Source: Bacteroidales bacterium (GTDB taxonomy: Bacteria; Bacteroidota; Bacteroidia; Bacteroidales; UBA12077). Taken from it: DNA of 64,000 bases. The translations under genes were made by a program, and so were the position numbers. The DNA lies in the NCBI GenBank assembly GCA_019038645.1, contig JAHOYT010000003.1, positions 31,527-95,526 of the forward strand, in the 5' to 3' direction. Under the pieces are notes generated by a model. That model searched no databases, was not told the DNA's origin, and saw only the letters and a program-made list of their open reading frames with translations. Of the stretch, positions 30,464-40,941 are shown piece after piece (positions within the stretch are counted from its first letter, which is position 1; the number at the start of each line of letters is the position of its first letter).

Positions 30464-32452
30464 TTATAATCCTATCATTTTTAAGAACGCTGCATCATTA
30501 GGCTCTCTGCCTAAAAACTCTTTAACAATTTCCATTTCATCAACTGTTGAGCCTCGTTCAAGAACTATTTCCTTTAATCTCAGACCTGTTTTCTGATTCA
30601 TAATTCCATTTTGTTCAAACACAGAAAACATATCATCTGCAAACACCAATGCCCATAAGTAACTGTAATATCCTGCAGCATACCCATTTAAATGCCCGAA
30701 ACCGGCTTCAAAATGTGTCCCTTCCTGAAATTTATATAAGGTAATATCATTTTGCAATTCCTTTACCAACCCGGTTGTTGATTTTTCCCCATTTGGGTCA
30801 TATTTATCATGATAAGTCATATCAAGTGTTCCATAAAAAATTTGTTGTAATACATGCAATCCGGAACCAACATTTTTAGCAGCAATCATTTTACTGTGCA
30901 ATTCTTTTGGCAGCACTTCTCCTGTTTTATAATGTTTAGCAAACAAACTTAATGCTTCATAATCCCATGCCCAATTTTCAAATATTTGCGAAGGCATTTC
31001 AACAAAATCTCTTGCCACGCTAGTACCTGCTTGCGATGCTAATTCAGCTTTTGTTAAAAGATCATGCATTAAATGTCCGAATTCATGAAAAAATGTTACT
31101 ACATCGCTGTGCGGCATTAATGCTGGCATATCATTGGTTGCTTTTGGAAAATTACAAACCAGACTAGCGGTAGGAATCTGATATTCGTTACGAATATTTT
31201 TACCCGGAATCATTCCGAACATTGCGGCATGATTATATTTATTTTTACGTGGATATAAATCAAGATAAAAACGTGCAATTAAGTTATCATTTTCTTTAAC
31301 TTCATAAAACATCACTTCCTCACTCCATACTGAGGGTCTTTCACTTTGCTCAAATTTAACACCATATAAATGTTGTGAGATTTTAAATAATCCATCAATT
31401 ACATTTCCAACTTCAAAATATTCTTTAAGCTTTAGATTGTCCAGTTCATATTTTTCTTTTAATAATATATTATCGTAAAAAGATGCTTCCCAGGATTCAA
31501 TAGAATTTATCGATTCATCTTTTAAATATTTTTGTTTTACATTTAGTAGCTCATCATAATCGCGTTCTGCTTTTTTTCTGACTTTTGCCTTCAGGCTATT
31601 TTCAAAACCCCATACATTTTGTGGAGTTTTGGCCATTCTATTTTCTGTTCTATATTCTGCGAATGTCTTATATCCTAACACCTGCGCAAGTTTCACACGT
31701 TCGATAAAGATTTGCTTTAAAACCTCCAGGTTTTTATCTGATGCAATATTTTTATATTTCTTAGCGAGTTTTTTTCTTGCTTCATTTGATTTGGAATATT
31801 TCATAAAAGGCACATACGATGGATGGTCCAAACTAATTTTATATGTTCCGTCATCCTGCCGGTGTACGTTTTTATAATCTTCAGGTAATCCTTCTATTTG
31901 CTCTTCGGTTGTAACAAGAAAATCCTGATAAGAACTAATGTTTGAATCAAACTGAATACCTAAATCGGATAACTTATCTTGAATAATCTTTAATTCAGCT
32001 CTTTTTTCTTTTGGCAATGCAAACCCATTACGTTCAAATTCTTCAATCGTTTCCTTCAAATATTTTTTTTCTGCACCAACCAATTCCAGCGCTTCATCTA
32101 ATTTCGAATAAGCTTTTACTGCATTGTATAATTCTTCGCTCAACGAAATCTCATTAAAAAACTTCCCAAATACAGCAATGCTTTTTAAACACTCATTTCT
32201 AATATCATCATTTGGATGCACATATGCCAAAAGTGAAATTACCTCATTTACTTTCATTAATTCATTAAATACATCATCCAAAGCACGCATTGTATTTCCA
32301 AATGTTTGTTCTTCCTGTTTAACTAAATATATCTTAGCTAAACTCTCCTTTGCCATTTTGATTGAATCTTCTGTAGCCTCTTTAACAAGCCCTGCATTTA
32401 TACGACTAAAATCTATTGTTTGATTAAGCTTATTAAAAAATGGATTTTTCAT
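30464..32452 (-). CDS. M3-family metallopeptidase (oligopeptidase/Dcp-like)
   Basis: HEFGHLMHDLL zinc motif; M3 domain architecture. Confidence 0.93.
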   Translation of the reverse strand: MKNPFFNKLNQTIDFSRINAGLVKEATEDSIKMAKESLAKIYLVKQEEQTFGNTMRALDDVFNELMKVNEVISLLAYVHPNDDIRNECLKSIAVFGKFFNEISLSEELYNAVKAYSKLDEALELVGAEKKYLKETIEEFERNGFALPKEKRAELKIIQDKLSDLGIQFDSNISSYQDFLVTTEEQIEGLPEDYKNVHRQDDGTYKISLDHPSYVPFMKYSKSNEARKKLAKKYKNIASDKNLEVLKQIFIERVKLAQVLGYKTFAEYRTENRMAKTPQNVWGFENSLKAKVRKKAERDYDELLNVKQKYLKDESINSIESWEASFYDNILLKEKYELDNLKLKEYFEVGNVIDGLFKISQHLYGVKFEQSERPSVWSEEVMFYEVKENDNLIARFYLDLYPRKNKYNHAAMFGMIPGKNIRNEYQIPTASLVCNFPKATNDMPALMPHSDVVTFFHEFGHLMHDLLTKAELASQAGTSVARDFVEMPSQIFENWAWDYEALSLFAKHYKTGEVLPKELHSKMIAAKNVGSGLHVLQQIFYGTLDMTYHDKYDPNGEKSTTGLVKELQNDITLYKFQEGTHFEAGFGHLNGYAAGYYSYLWALVFADDMFSVFEQNGIMNQKTGLRLKEIVLERGSTVDEMEIVKEFLGREPNDAAFLKMIGL

Positions 32453-32548
32453 TTACTTCAGATTTAATTATAAAGTTTTAAGGTAACAAAAGTAATATTT
32501 TATAAATTACACTTTATTATAACATACATTTTACTTACTTGTTTATAT

Positions 32549-33325
32549 ATGAATTTAAATTCGTTTAAAACAGAAATAAAAGATAAAATTAAGCTTCGTA
32601 ATATGAAGTATATTTCTGATCAGGAAGGAATTATGCGCAGATATATACGAGAAAGGCATGATTGGAATATTCATATAAAAGAAACTAAAAACTTCATCCT
32701 TAAATCAGCAAAAACAAAAGAAAAAAACAGGGTTGTAGTTTTAGGAAGTGGCTGGCTACTTGATTTACCATTAAAGGAGCTTAGCGAAATTTTTAATGAA
32801 ATTATTTTAATCGATATATATCATCCTAAACAAATTAGAAGAAAGGCAAAAGAGTTCTCAAATGTGACTTTACAAACAAATGATATTACAGGAGGCCTAA
32901 TTGACTTCTTCTATAAAAACAGAAAGAAAAAAGTATTATTTTCCTCGGCAGATTCATTTAAGTATTTAATTCCAAAGGACACAGATTTTGTAATTTCTTT
33001 AAATATTTTATGCCAGTTACACATAATCCTTATCGATTATTTGAAGAAATTTGGTATTTATTCAGTACAAGAACTTAAAACTCTGGAAAAACAAATTCAG
33101 TTATCACATTTAACAATGCTTCCTAAAGAAAAAACCTGTTTAATTACTGATTACGAAGAAGAAATTTATGATGAAGATAACATCTTAATCGGTATTAATC
33201 CTTTGTTGCATTTTGATTTACCAAATGGTAATTTTTCTAATAAATGGCAATGGAAATTTGATTCATTAATGACATACAGAGATAATGCCAAAACATTTTT
33301 TAACACAACTGCAATCGATTTTTAA
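32549..33325 (+). CDS. Uncharacterised protein with Rossmann/SAM-methyltransferase-like core
   Basis: VVVLGSGWLLDLPLKEL..EIILIDIYHPKQIR resembles motif I/II region. Confidence 0.5.
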   Translation: MNLNSFKTEIKDKIKLRNMKYISDQEGIMRRYIRERHDWNIHIKETKNFILKSAKTKEKNRVVVLGSGWLLDLPLKELSEIFNEIILIDIYHPKQIRRKAKEFSNVTLQTNDITGGLIDFFYKNRKKKVLFSSADSFKYLIPKDTDFVISLNILCQLHIILIDYLKKFGIYSVQELKTLEKQIQLSHLTMLPKEKTCLITDYEEEIYDEDNILIGINPLLHFDLPNGNFSNKWQWKFDSLMTYRDNAKTFFNTTAIDF

Positions 33326-33343
33326 ATACACCGGATTGAAAAA

Positions 33344-34177
33344 ATGAATAATCAAACCCTGAAAATAGTAATTACTGATCTTGACGGAACTTTGTTAAAT
33401 AATAACAGAGAAGTGAGTTTAACAGATATGAAATCTCTGTTCTGGCTTGGCGAAAAGAATATTGTCCGTGTAATTGCCACAGGACGAAATTTCTTTTCTG
33501 TTAGTAAAGTCCTAAAAGATAATTTCCCTATTGATTATCTTATTTTTTCATCGGGAGCAGGAGTTTTCGACTGGAAAAATAAGGTTCTTATGCATTCTCA
33601 ATATTTGCCCGGTTATGAAGTTGAACAAATTTCAAAAATCCTTATTAATAATCAGGTTGATTTTATGATTCACGAAATAATTCCTAAGAATCACAAATTT
33701 GTGTTTCACCGATCCGATAATCAAAATCCTGATTTTGAGCGCAGAATTCAGGTCTATAAAGATTTTGCAGTTGAACTAAACCCGGAAACAGAGAAATATG
33801 ATCATGCCAGTCAAATTTTAGCAGTATTCCCGAACAATGTTGATCTTTTTGATAACATTCAACAGAAATTTAATGATATTAAAATAATACGAACCACATC
33901 TCCATTGGATGGAGACTCTATATGGATGGAAATTTTTCCGGAATCAGTTTCAAAAGGTCATGGAATAGATTGGTTATGCAAAAAACTTAGAATCGACCCT
34001 GAACATACATTTAGTATTGGTAATGATTATAACGATATTGATATGCTGGAATACACTGCAGAAAAATACATTGTTTCAAATGCACCTGAAGATTTAAAAC
34101 AGATGTTCCCTGTATGTAAAAGTAACATTGAAAGTGGTTTCACGGATGCACTCGATCTGCATTTTGATTTTAATTAA
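33344..34177 (+). CDS. Cof-type HAD-IIB family hydrolase
   Basis: ITDLDGTLLNNNREV..SIGNDYNDIDMLEYT. Confidence 0.92.
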   Translation: MNNQTLKIVITDLDGTLLNNNREVSLTDMKSLFWLGEKNIVRVIATGRNFFSVSKVLKDNFPIDYLIFSSGAGVFDWKNKVLMHSQYLPGYEVEQISKILINNQVDFMIHEIIPKNHKFVFHRSDNQNPDFERRIQVYKDFAVELNPETEKYDHASQILAVFPNNVDLFDNIQQKFNDIKIIRTTSPLDGDSIWMEIFPESVSKGHGIDWLCKKLRIDPEHTFSIGNDYNDIDMLEYTAEKYIVSNAPEDLKQMFPVCKSNIESGFTDALDLHFDFN

Positions 34178-34767
34178 TTCATTTTTGTTACTTTCTTAAA
34201 TCGATATCTAACCCCAAAAGACAGTCCTAATAATTTGGGATAGCCGGGGATAATTGTAACCGAAAAATCTAAAGACTTTTTCAATTTATAATTAAATTCA
34301 AGTTCGCCACCATACCATAAAAACTTATATTGCCAAAAATCTGTTTCATTTCCATTATAAAAACCTGAATTTATATAATCATCAAATTTAGAGTACCAGC
34401 TTCTTCTGTAAATAAATGTTGGTCCCAATCCACCATTAATTGAAAATTTTTTCCTTTGTAAAATAACACCTCTAAATCCTACATGAACTAAACCTGAAAA
34501 AAGGCCTCCACAATCGGAATAAAAAGCAGCAGCGGTTTTTAAAGAGAGTTTATCTTTCGAAACAAAGTGTTCGTACCCAAAATACATTCCCAGGTTAATA
34601 ACCACAACACCATTTCTGTCAATTTTAGTTGGCATGTTATCGGCATTTTCATCTCCGTCGGGATGAAAACTAAAACCAAAGAATTTAGCAGTGAAATTAT
34701 CCTGTGAAAATCCGGTTGTGGATACAATTATTAATAAAACAAACAGGATAATCTTATTCATAAACAT
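34174..34767 (-). CDS. Secreted outer-membrane beta-barrel-like protein
   Basis: Signal peptide, alternating amphipathic strands, terminal FGVRYRFKK. Confidence 0.55.
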   Translation of the reverse strand: MFMNKIILFVLLIIVSTTGFSQDNFTAKFFGFSFHPDGDENADNMPTKIDRNGVVVINLGMYFGYEHFVSKDKLSLKTAAAFYSDCGGLFSGLVHVGFRGVILQRKKFSINGGLGPTFIYRRSWYSKFDDYINSGFYNGNETDFWQYKFLWYGGELEFNYKLKKSLDFSVTIIPGYPKLLGLSFGVRYRFKKVTKMN

Positions 34768-34869
34768 ATTGTTACAAAAGGCTTCAAATTTACGACGAAG
34801 TTTTATGATTTTCTCTTATAAAAAAACGGAGCGCTTTTCAGGAACTCCGGACTAGCAATTTAGTTTTTC

Positions 34870-35346
34870 TTATTGCTCAAAAAATGCCTCTGCTCCGGGA
34901 TAATGGAATTTTCTTTTCGCAATCTCCAAAGGAAAAATAAAGTATTTAACTTCAGCTTCCGAACATACATTTTCGTTATGATCCAATAGTTCGGTATGAA
35001 TGGTAGCAAACCTTTTATTTTGATCAATTATTTTAGCCCGAATTGTTAATGCCCCTTTATTAGTAAAAACAGGATATTTATATTTTACATTTAAATTTGC
35101 CGTAACACCAGCAGTTTTAACTTTAGTATATACAACCCAACTGGCTATTTCATCATGAATAGTTGATTGTATTCCACCATGTAAAACATTTCCATAACCA
35201 GATAAATGAGCTTTGGGCTCCCATCTACTTACAATAAAATCGCCTTCTTCATAAAACTCCATTTGCAGGCCTAATTCATTTTTCGATGAACAACCAAAGC
35301 AATTATATCCTTCAAGATTAGTATATGGGTTTATTATCTTTCTCAT
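34870..35346 (-). CDS. PaaI-like hotdog thioesterase
   Basis: NVLHGGIQSTIHDEIASWVVY. Confidence 0.87.
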   Translation of the reverse strand: MRKIINPYTNLEGYNCFGCSSKNELGLQMEFYEEGDFIVSRWEPKAHLSGYGNVLHGGIQSTIHDEIASWVVYTKVKTAGVTANLNVKYKYPVFTNKGALTIRAKIIDQNKRFATIHTELLDHNENVCSEAEVKYFIFPLEIAKRKFHYPGAEAFFEQ

Positions 35347-35357
35347 TAAAATTAATT

Positions 35358-35831
35358 TTAGTATTCAAACGATCTGCCAGTAATTGATTCAACAGGAATT
35401 TTAATTATTAAAATATTATCCACAGATGGTTTAGAGTATTCAAATTCTTTATCGGAGTAATTTTTCATAAATACATTTAATGCTTTTATTTTTTCATCAT
35501 AGTCTTCAATAAAAATTGCATGACCATGAATCAGTACACTTTTATATGCAAATCTCCATGAACATGCAACATGCTCATGTCGCGAGAAAAGTTTATGATC
35601 AGTGTCAAACTCCAGGCAAACTTTATTGTTTCGTTTTAATATATCGATTTTCTTGCCTTCTTCTGCACAATGTAACCAAATAGTCTGGTCCTCATACCCA
35701 AAATTCATTGCCAGAACATAGGGGTCATCTCCATCGACCATACCAACCCGGCAAATTTTGCATTTCATAATGATTTCTTCAAGTTTATCCAGCTCTATAA
35801 TATCTTTAATTGCATTATCACGCTTAGCCAT
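35358..35831 (-). CDS. Pyridoxamine 5'-phosphate oxidase family (NimA-like) flavoprotein
   Basis: CRVGMVDGDDPYVLAMNFGYEDQTIWLHCAEEGKKIDILKRN; start trimmed. Confidence 0.88.
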   Translation of the reverse strand: MAKRDNAIKDIIELDKLEEIIMKCKICRVGMVDGDDPYVLAMNFGYEDQTIWLHCAEEGKKIDILKRNNKVCLEFDTDHKLFSRHEHVACSWRFAYKSVLIHGHAIFIEDYDEKIKALNVFMKNYSDKEFEYSKPSVDNILIIKIPVESITGRSFEY

Positions 35832-35910
35832 AATGATTAAATTTAAAGTCAAATTTTAACTGATTATAAAGATACGAATTTGAGAAAGTAAAAATTACAA
35901 ATAAAATAAA

Positions 35911-37968
35911 TTAGTTTTCTGTCATATTAAGCAAAGGCAATGTAAAAGTAATTGCAGTTCCTTTTCCTTTTTCACTTTCAATATAAATGTCGCCATTGTT
36001 AATTTTTACAAACTCTTTACAAAAGAAAAGGCCCAAACCTTTACCCGTTTCACCTTTGGTTCCACCTCCATGACCATTAGCCAATTCGAATATCATTTTC
36101 TTCTTTTCTGTTGGTATTCCTATTCCTGAATCTTTCACCCAAATTTTAGCAAATTGCTGATTACTATCTATTCCAACAACAATCTCCCCTTTTTCCGGAG
36201 TGAACTTTACAGCATTATTCAATAAATTTCTCATTACTGTGAATAACATATTTCTATCTGCAAAGACCATTATATCTTTTGAAAATGTAAATTTCAAATC
36301 AATATTTTTAATTTCGGCAATAGGGCGATAAACATCTATTGTTTCTGCTAAATTTTCCTTAAGGTCAATATTCTCTGGCTTATAAGGAAATTCCCCCTGC
36401 TGGTTTAATGCCCAGTTTAGTAAATTATCTATTAAAGACAATACATTATTTACAGATATCTCCAGCGTTTTTGAAAGTTTGCTTAAGGAATCAAAATCCT
36501 GCTCTTCGACCCAATAAGGTATTAATTGAGTAATACTTTCCATAGAAATCAGTGGACTTCTGAGGTCATGTGCAATTATTTGAAATAAACGGTCTTTAGT
36601 ATTATTTGATTCCAATAATTTTTCATTTTGATCTACAATTTCAGCTCTCTGATCAATAATTTTTTTATTTTTCCTAATAAGAAATGCTACAAAAACAATG
36701 GCAAATACAACAAATATTATTAATATATTTTTTTGAAAATTTTTTTTATTAGCTTCAATGGTTTTTTTTGAATAATTAAGTTTTTGAATTTCCTGTTCTT
36801 TTTCTAAAAAAGCAATCTGTTGTTCTCGTTTTTCAGCATCGTATCTATGTTCGAGTTCGGTAATTTGTTTTATTTTTTCTAGTCCCAGCAAACTATCACT
36901 TACACTTTGATAAATCTTTTGGTAATATAAACCATTTTTATAATCCCCCGTTATTTGGTATGCCCAAATTAAACTTTCGGAAAGATTTTTCCATTTTAGA
37001 AGATTTCCTTGATCTTTAGCTAAGTTATAAGCTCTTAGTAAATAGGCAAAACCTTCATTATAGTTTCTTTCAATTATTAGAACATTACCCAAACCTTGCA
37101 AGGTATATATAAGTCTATCTTGTTCTCCGATTTCCTCTTCAATTTCCAGAGCTTTTAAATAATAATTCTTAGCACTTTTAAAATACCGTTTAATTTGGTA
37201 GATATCACCCATGTTTTGCAACAATGATAACTGATAATATTTATTTGTATTTTTATCTATTAAATTAATAGCCTCTTTATAATAATCTAAAGCTTTATTG
37301 TTTTCATTTGTTTCTCTATAAACTGCTCCTATATTCATTAATGTTTTAAATATCAACTCCTTGTCTACACCTAATTTACGTCTAACTTCCAAATTTTGCA
37401 AATGAAAATCAAGAGATTTTTCATATTCTCCCATTTCAAGATATAAAACCCCCAAGTTATTCATTACATAACTAACTTTCACAGAATCACTTATTTCTGT
37501 GTATATTTTAAGGCTGGATATGAAATATTCTACAGATTTTTTATAATCCCCAACCCTTTTATAAGTATTTCCCAAAGAATTCAGCACTCTTGCTTTTTCT
37601 TCAGATTTATCCATTTTTTCAAATAAATTATATGATTTTTTTGAATACTCTATAGCTTTTTGATAATTACTTTGATACCGTAAAACCAAACCTAATTGAA
37701 ATAAGCTCTTTGCAGTTCCATATTCAAAATCTAATTCCTCAGATATGTCCAAAGCCTTTTGTCCTAAAATAAATGCGGTATCTAATTGAAATTCCAGATA
37801 TTTAAAAGAAAGTTCATTAAGCTCTAAAACTTTTAATGAATCATCAGGTAATGAATTGACATAAAAGAATAAACTATCAGGAGCAGTATTTTGTAATCTT
37901 TCTTCACCAAATATATAAAATGAAGAAAAAAGAAAGATTGAAACAAAACAATAATAAACGAAACCCAC
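35911..37968 (-). CDS. Periplasmic-TPR sensor histidine kinase (paralog 1)
   Basis: Signal peptide, multiple TPRs, one TM, H-box IIAHDLRSPLISMESI, HATPase G-boxes. Confidence 0.93.
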   Translation of the reverse strand: MGFVYYCFVSIFLFSSFYIFGEERLQNTAPDSLFFYVNSLPDDSLKVLELNELSFKYLEFQLDTAFILGQKALDISEELDFEYGTAKSLFQLGLVLRYQSNYQKAIEYSKKSYNLFEKMDKSEEKARVLNSLGNTYKRVGDYKKSVEYFISSLKIYTEISDSVKVSYVMNNLGVLYLEMGEYEKSLDFHLQNLEVRRKLGVDKELIFKTLMNIGAVYRETNENNKALDYYKEAINLIDKNTNKYYQLSLLQNMGDIYQIKRYFKSAKNYYLKALEIEEEIGEQDRLIYTLQGLGNVLIIERNYNEGFAYLLRAYNLAKDQGNLLKWKNLSESLIWAYQITGDYKNGLYYQKIYQSVSDSLLGLEKIKQITELEHRYDAEKREQQIAFLEKEQEIQKLNYSKKTIEANKKNFQKNILIIFVVFAIVFVAFLIRKNKKIIDQRAEIVDQNEKLLESNNTKDRLFQIIAHDLRSPLISMESITQLIPYWVEEQDFDSLSKLSKTLEISVNNVLSLIDNLLNWALNQQGEFPYKPENIDLKENLAETIDVYRPIAEIKNIDLKFTFSKDIMVFADRNMLFTVMRNLLNNAVKFTPEKGEIVVGIDSNQQFAKIWVKDSGIGIPTEKKKMIFELANGHGGGTKGETGKGLGLFFCKEFVKINNGDIYIESEKGKGTAITFTLPLLNMTEN

Positions 37969-37991
37969 CTTTTATACAATTTAATGTAGCA

Positions 37992-37999
37992 CAAACATA
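37992..37999 (-). promoter_or_regulatory. Possible -7 promoter element (TATGTTTG) for TPR-HK 1
   Basis: CAAACATA on plus strand, between peptide-gene terminator and kinase start; no well-spaced -33 seen. Confidence 0.35.
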
Positions 38000-38012
38000 G
38001 TTAATTAATATC

Positions 38013-38044
38013 AAAAAAATAACTGCTTGAATTTACAAACAGTT
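38013..38044 (-). terminator. Intrinsic terminator of the 30-aa peptide gene
   Basis: Minus strand AACTGTTTG-TAAATT-CAAGCAGTT-A-TTTTTTT (9-bp stem with one G-T, U-tract). Confidence 0.8.
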
Positions 38045-38059
38045 ATCTAATTTTTTGAA

Positions 38060-38152
38060 TTAATCATCCTCCTCAGTTGTAGGAGGTGGTTTTGGTGGAT
38101 CTGGATCTGGATCTGGCACTCTGTTTACAATTGAATAGTTAAATAATTTCAT
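38060..38152 (-). CDS. Tiny Pro/Asp-rich peptide (30 aa) MKLFNYSIVNRVPDPDPDPPKPPPTTEEDD
   Basis: Manual translation; below the ORF-track cutoff; followed by its own terminator; upstream of TPR-HK 1. Confidence 0.6.
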   Translation of the reverse strand: MKLFNYSIVNRVPDPDPDPPKPPPTTEEDD

Positions 38153-38368
38153 GTTCTTTATATTTTAGTTAATCGTATTAAAACTAATTAAAAAAATCGA
38201 GTTTTCTATGAATCATGCAAAAAACACTTATTTACATTGCTGTATTTCAGCCACTTCACAAATCAGCAATCCGTTTTTCGACATTCATATTTTGAGTCAT
38301 AAATGGGTGTGAGAAAATAAATTAGATAACTATTAAACAAGTTGAATCATGTTGAAACCTAGCCAAAT

Positions 38369-40459
38369 TTAGTTCTCTGCAATATTAAATAATGGTAATG
38401 TAAAAGTTATTTTAGTACCCTTACCTTTTTCACTTTCTATATAAATATCTCCATTATTTAACTTTACGAACTCTTTACAAAAGAAAAGGCCCAATCCTTT
38501 TCCTGTTTCACCTTTTGTGTCTTTTGTGCGACCATTGGCTAGTTCAAAAATTTCATCTTTTTTATTATCCGGAATGCCAATACCAGAATCTGCGACCCAA
38601 ATTTTAGCATACTGTTGATTACTATCAACTCCAACTATTATTTCACCTTTTTCAGGTGTAAATTTTATGGCATTGTTTAGCAAATTCCTCATTACGGTGA
38701 AAAGCATGTTTCTGTCGGCAAAAACCATCACATTTTTTGTAATCTGCAATTTCAAATTGATATTTTTCATTTGCGCAATTGGTCGGTAAACATCAATCGT
38801 TTCAGCGATATTTTCTTTGAGTTTTAGATTTTCAGGTTTATAAGGGAATTTTCCCTGCTGATTTAATGCCCAGTTTAACAGATTATCAATTAATGACAAT
38901 ACATTATTCACAGAAAGCTCAAGAGTTTTTGAAAGTCTGCTTAAGGACTCAAAGTCTTGTTCTTCAATCCAATATGGAACTAACTGCGTAATACTTTCCA
39001 TTGATACCAAAGGACTTCTAAGGTCATGAGCAATAATTTGAAATAAACGATCTTTGGTATTATTGGATTCGAGTAAATCTTTATTTTGATTTGCTATTTC
39101 AGTTCGCTGATCAGTGATCTTTTCATTTTGCTTTAATAGCAAGCGATTAAGCTTTTTACGTTTTTTGCTATCAATAAAATAATAAATTAATAATGAAACT
39201 ACCATTATAACAAGAATAACCAGGGCATTACGCTGAAAACTCTTCTGCTTATTTTCTATTTCTTTTTTTGATAATTCGAGTTGATGTATTTCTTGTTCTT
39301 TTTCTAAGAAAGCAATTTGTTGCTTCCTTTTTTCCGTCTCAAACTTTTGTTCCAACTCAACAATTTGTGCTTTTCTTTCAAAACTATATATACTATCTTC
39401 CAATGCGACAAATTCTCTCAAATAAAAAATACTGTTTTTATAATCACCATAGTTAAAGTATACTTCATACAAATTTCTTGATAATCTATGTTCTTTTCTT
39501 ACATCCTTTATTTCTTTTGCCAGATCATAACTTTGTAATAAATATTTTTCGCCATCTTTAAAACTTCCTTCTTTTATTAAAGAATTTCCAAGTCCTTGCA
39601 ACGAGAAAACTAGCATTTCTTTAAAGTTAATTTCTTTTTCAAGCTGAATTGCTATTAAATAATATTGTTTAGCACTTCTATAATCTTCAGTCGCTTCATT
39701 AATCAGAGCTATATTATGAACTAATAGCGATTTGTCATATTTATTTCCGTCTTCTCCAATTAAATCTAATGCTTCCTTATAGTGCAATATTGCCTTATCA
39801 TATTCATGCAAACCTTCATAGTTATTCCCAATATTCATTAAAGCAATTGGGATATTGCTCCATGAATTTAATTTCTTTTTTATTTCTAAACCCTGAAGTT
39901 CATATTCCAAAGATTTCTCATAATCTCCCAATTCATTATACAAAATCCCAATATTATTTAACACTGAAGATATCCCAACAGAATCTTCTAATTCTTTATA
40001 AACCTTTAGGCTTTTTGTAAAACTCTCTATAGATAACTCATACTCTCCGTATCTTTTATAAACATTAGCCATTCTATTTAATACACTTGCCCGTTCTGAA
40101 TCAATTTTAAGGCTATCAAACAAGATTAACGACTTTTTATAATAATATAAAGAAGAATCAAATTGAGCCATATACTTAAAAACTAATCCCATTTGATTTA
40201 AAGAAGTAGCATATCCAAAACTATAATCTAATTTCTTTGAAAGTGTTATGGACTTTTTACAAAGCACATAAGACGTATCTAATTGTACCTTAAGATATTT
40301 ATAGGAAAGACTCTTTAGTTGCAATACTTTGTTTGTATCATCACGTGCAATATGCACCTCTGTTCTAAGACTATCTAATTTGCTATCCGCACCATAGGCA
40401 GTATCTGTAGCGCCTAAGGATAAAATATACAATACTATGAATCCAACTAAATATTTCAT
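38369..40459 (-). CDS. Periplasmic-TPR sensor histidine kinase (paralog 2)
   Basis: Same architecture as 35911-37968; kinase domain almost identical. Confidence 0.93.
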   Translation of the reverse strand: MKYLVGFIVLYILSLGATDTAYGADSKLDSLRTEVHIARDDTNKVLQLKSLSYKYLKVQLDTSYVLCKKSITLSKKLDYSFGYATSLNQMGLVFKYMAQFDSSLYYYKKSLILFDSLKIDSERASVLNRMANVYKRYGEYELSIESFTKSLKVYKELEDSVGISSVLNNIGILYNELGDYEKSLEYELQGLEIKKKLNSWSNIPIALMNIGNNYEGLHEYDKAILHYKEALDLIGEDGNKYDKSLLVHNIALINEATEDYRSAKQYYLIAIQLEKEINFKEMLVFSLQGLGNSLIKEGSFKDGEKYLLQSYDLAKEIKDVRKEHRLSRNLYEVYFNYGDYKNSIFYLREFVALEDSIYSFERKAQIVELEQKFETEKRKQQIAFLEKEQEIHQLELSKKEIENKQKSFQRNALVILVIMVVSLLIYYFIDSKKRKKLNRLLLKQNEKITDQRTEIANQNKDLLESNNTKDRLFQIIAHDLRSPLVSMESITQLVPYWIEEQDFESLSRLSKTLELSVNNVLSLIDNLLNWALNQQGKFPYKPENLKLKENIAETIDVYRPIAQMKNINLKLQITKNVMVFADRNMLFTVMRNLLNNAIKFTPEKGEIIVGVDSNQQYAKIWVADSGIGIPDNKKDEIFELANGRTKDTKGETGKGLGLFFCKEFVKLNNGDIYIESEKGKGTKITFTLPLFNIAEN

Positions 40460-40474
40460 TACATTAAAGTGTTT

Positions 40475-40816
40475 TTACTCAAGTTCTCCATTCCCTGAAC
40501 CCGTCTTACCTTCTCCATCAGGATCTCCGTTTCTTAATAAATTATCATAATTTTTAACTATGATTTTAATGTTATTCAATTGCTTAACATCCGATGGTGT
40601 TAATTCAATATTAAATTCTTCCATTTTTTCCTTTTCAGCATCTAAAGAATCATTCTTTTCTTTTAATTTAATTCGAACTTCCCAGTAATCATTAATATAA
40701 TTTTGCTCAATTGCATCTTCGACACAATTGCCTGGCATTTTAACTATTACATCTAAGCGATAGTTCGTTGTTCCGGCTTTATAAAACAGATTAAAATAAG
40801 GATAATAAAGTTTCAT
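40475..40816 (-). CDS. 113-aa protein with acidic Gly/Ser-rich C-terminal tail, operonic with TPR-HK 2
   Basis: 15-bp gap to kinase; tail DGEGKTGSGNGELE resembles DGDGGTGSGSGDID of the 36-aa peptide. Confidence 0.65.
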   Translation of the reverse strand: MKLYYPYFNLFYKAGTTNYRLDVIVKMPGNCVEDAIEQNYINDYWEVRIKLKEKNDSLDAEKEKMEEFNIELTPSDVKQLNNIKIIVKNYDNLLRNGDPDGEGKTGSGNGELE

Positions 40817-40893
40817 TTGATTTATTTAAATGTTAAACAATAAGTTAATTAAAGTTAACATAAAAAAAACTAACTCCAATAGTCATTAAAAAC

Positions 40894-40920
40894 AAAAAAG
40901 ACACAGAAATTACCTGTGCC
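40894..40920 (-). terminator. Intrinsic terminator of the 36-aa peptide gene
   Basis: Minus strand GGCACAG-GTAATTT-CTGTGTC-TTTTTT. Confidence 0.8.
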
Positions 40921-40941
40921 TTTGAATACATTAACATCAGG

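Noticed and set aside
36400-40459. Near-identical kinase segments considered as a mobile repeat
   Set aside because: Similarity is confined to the coding kinase domain and explained by paralogy.
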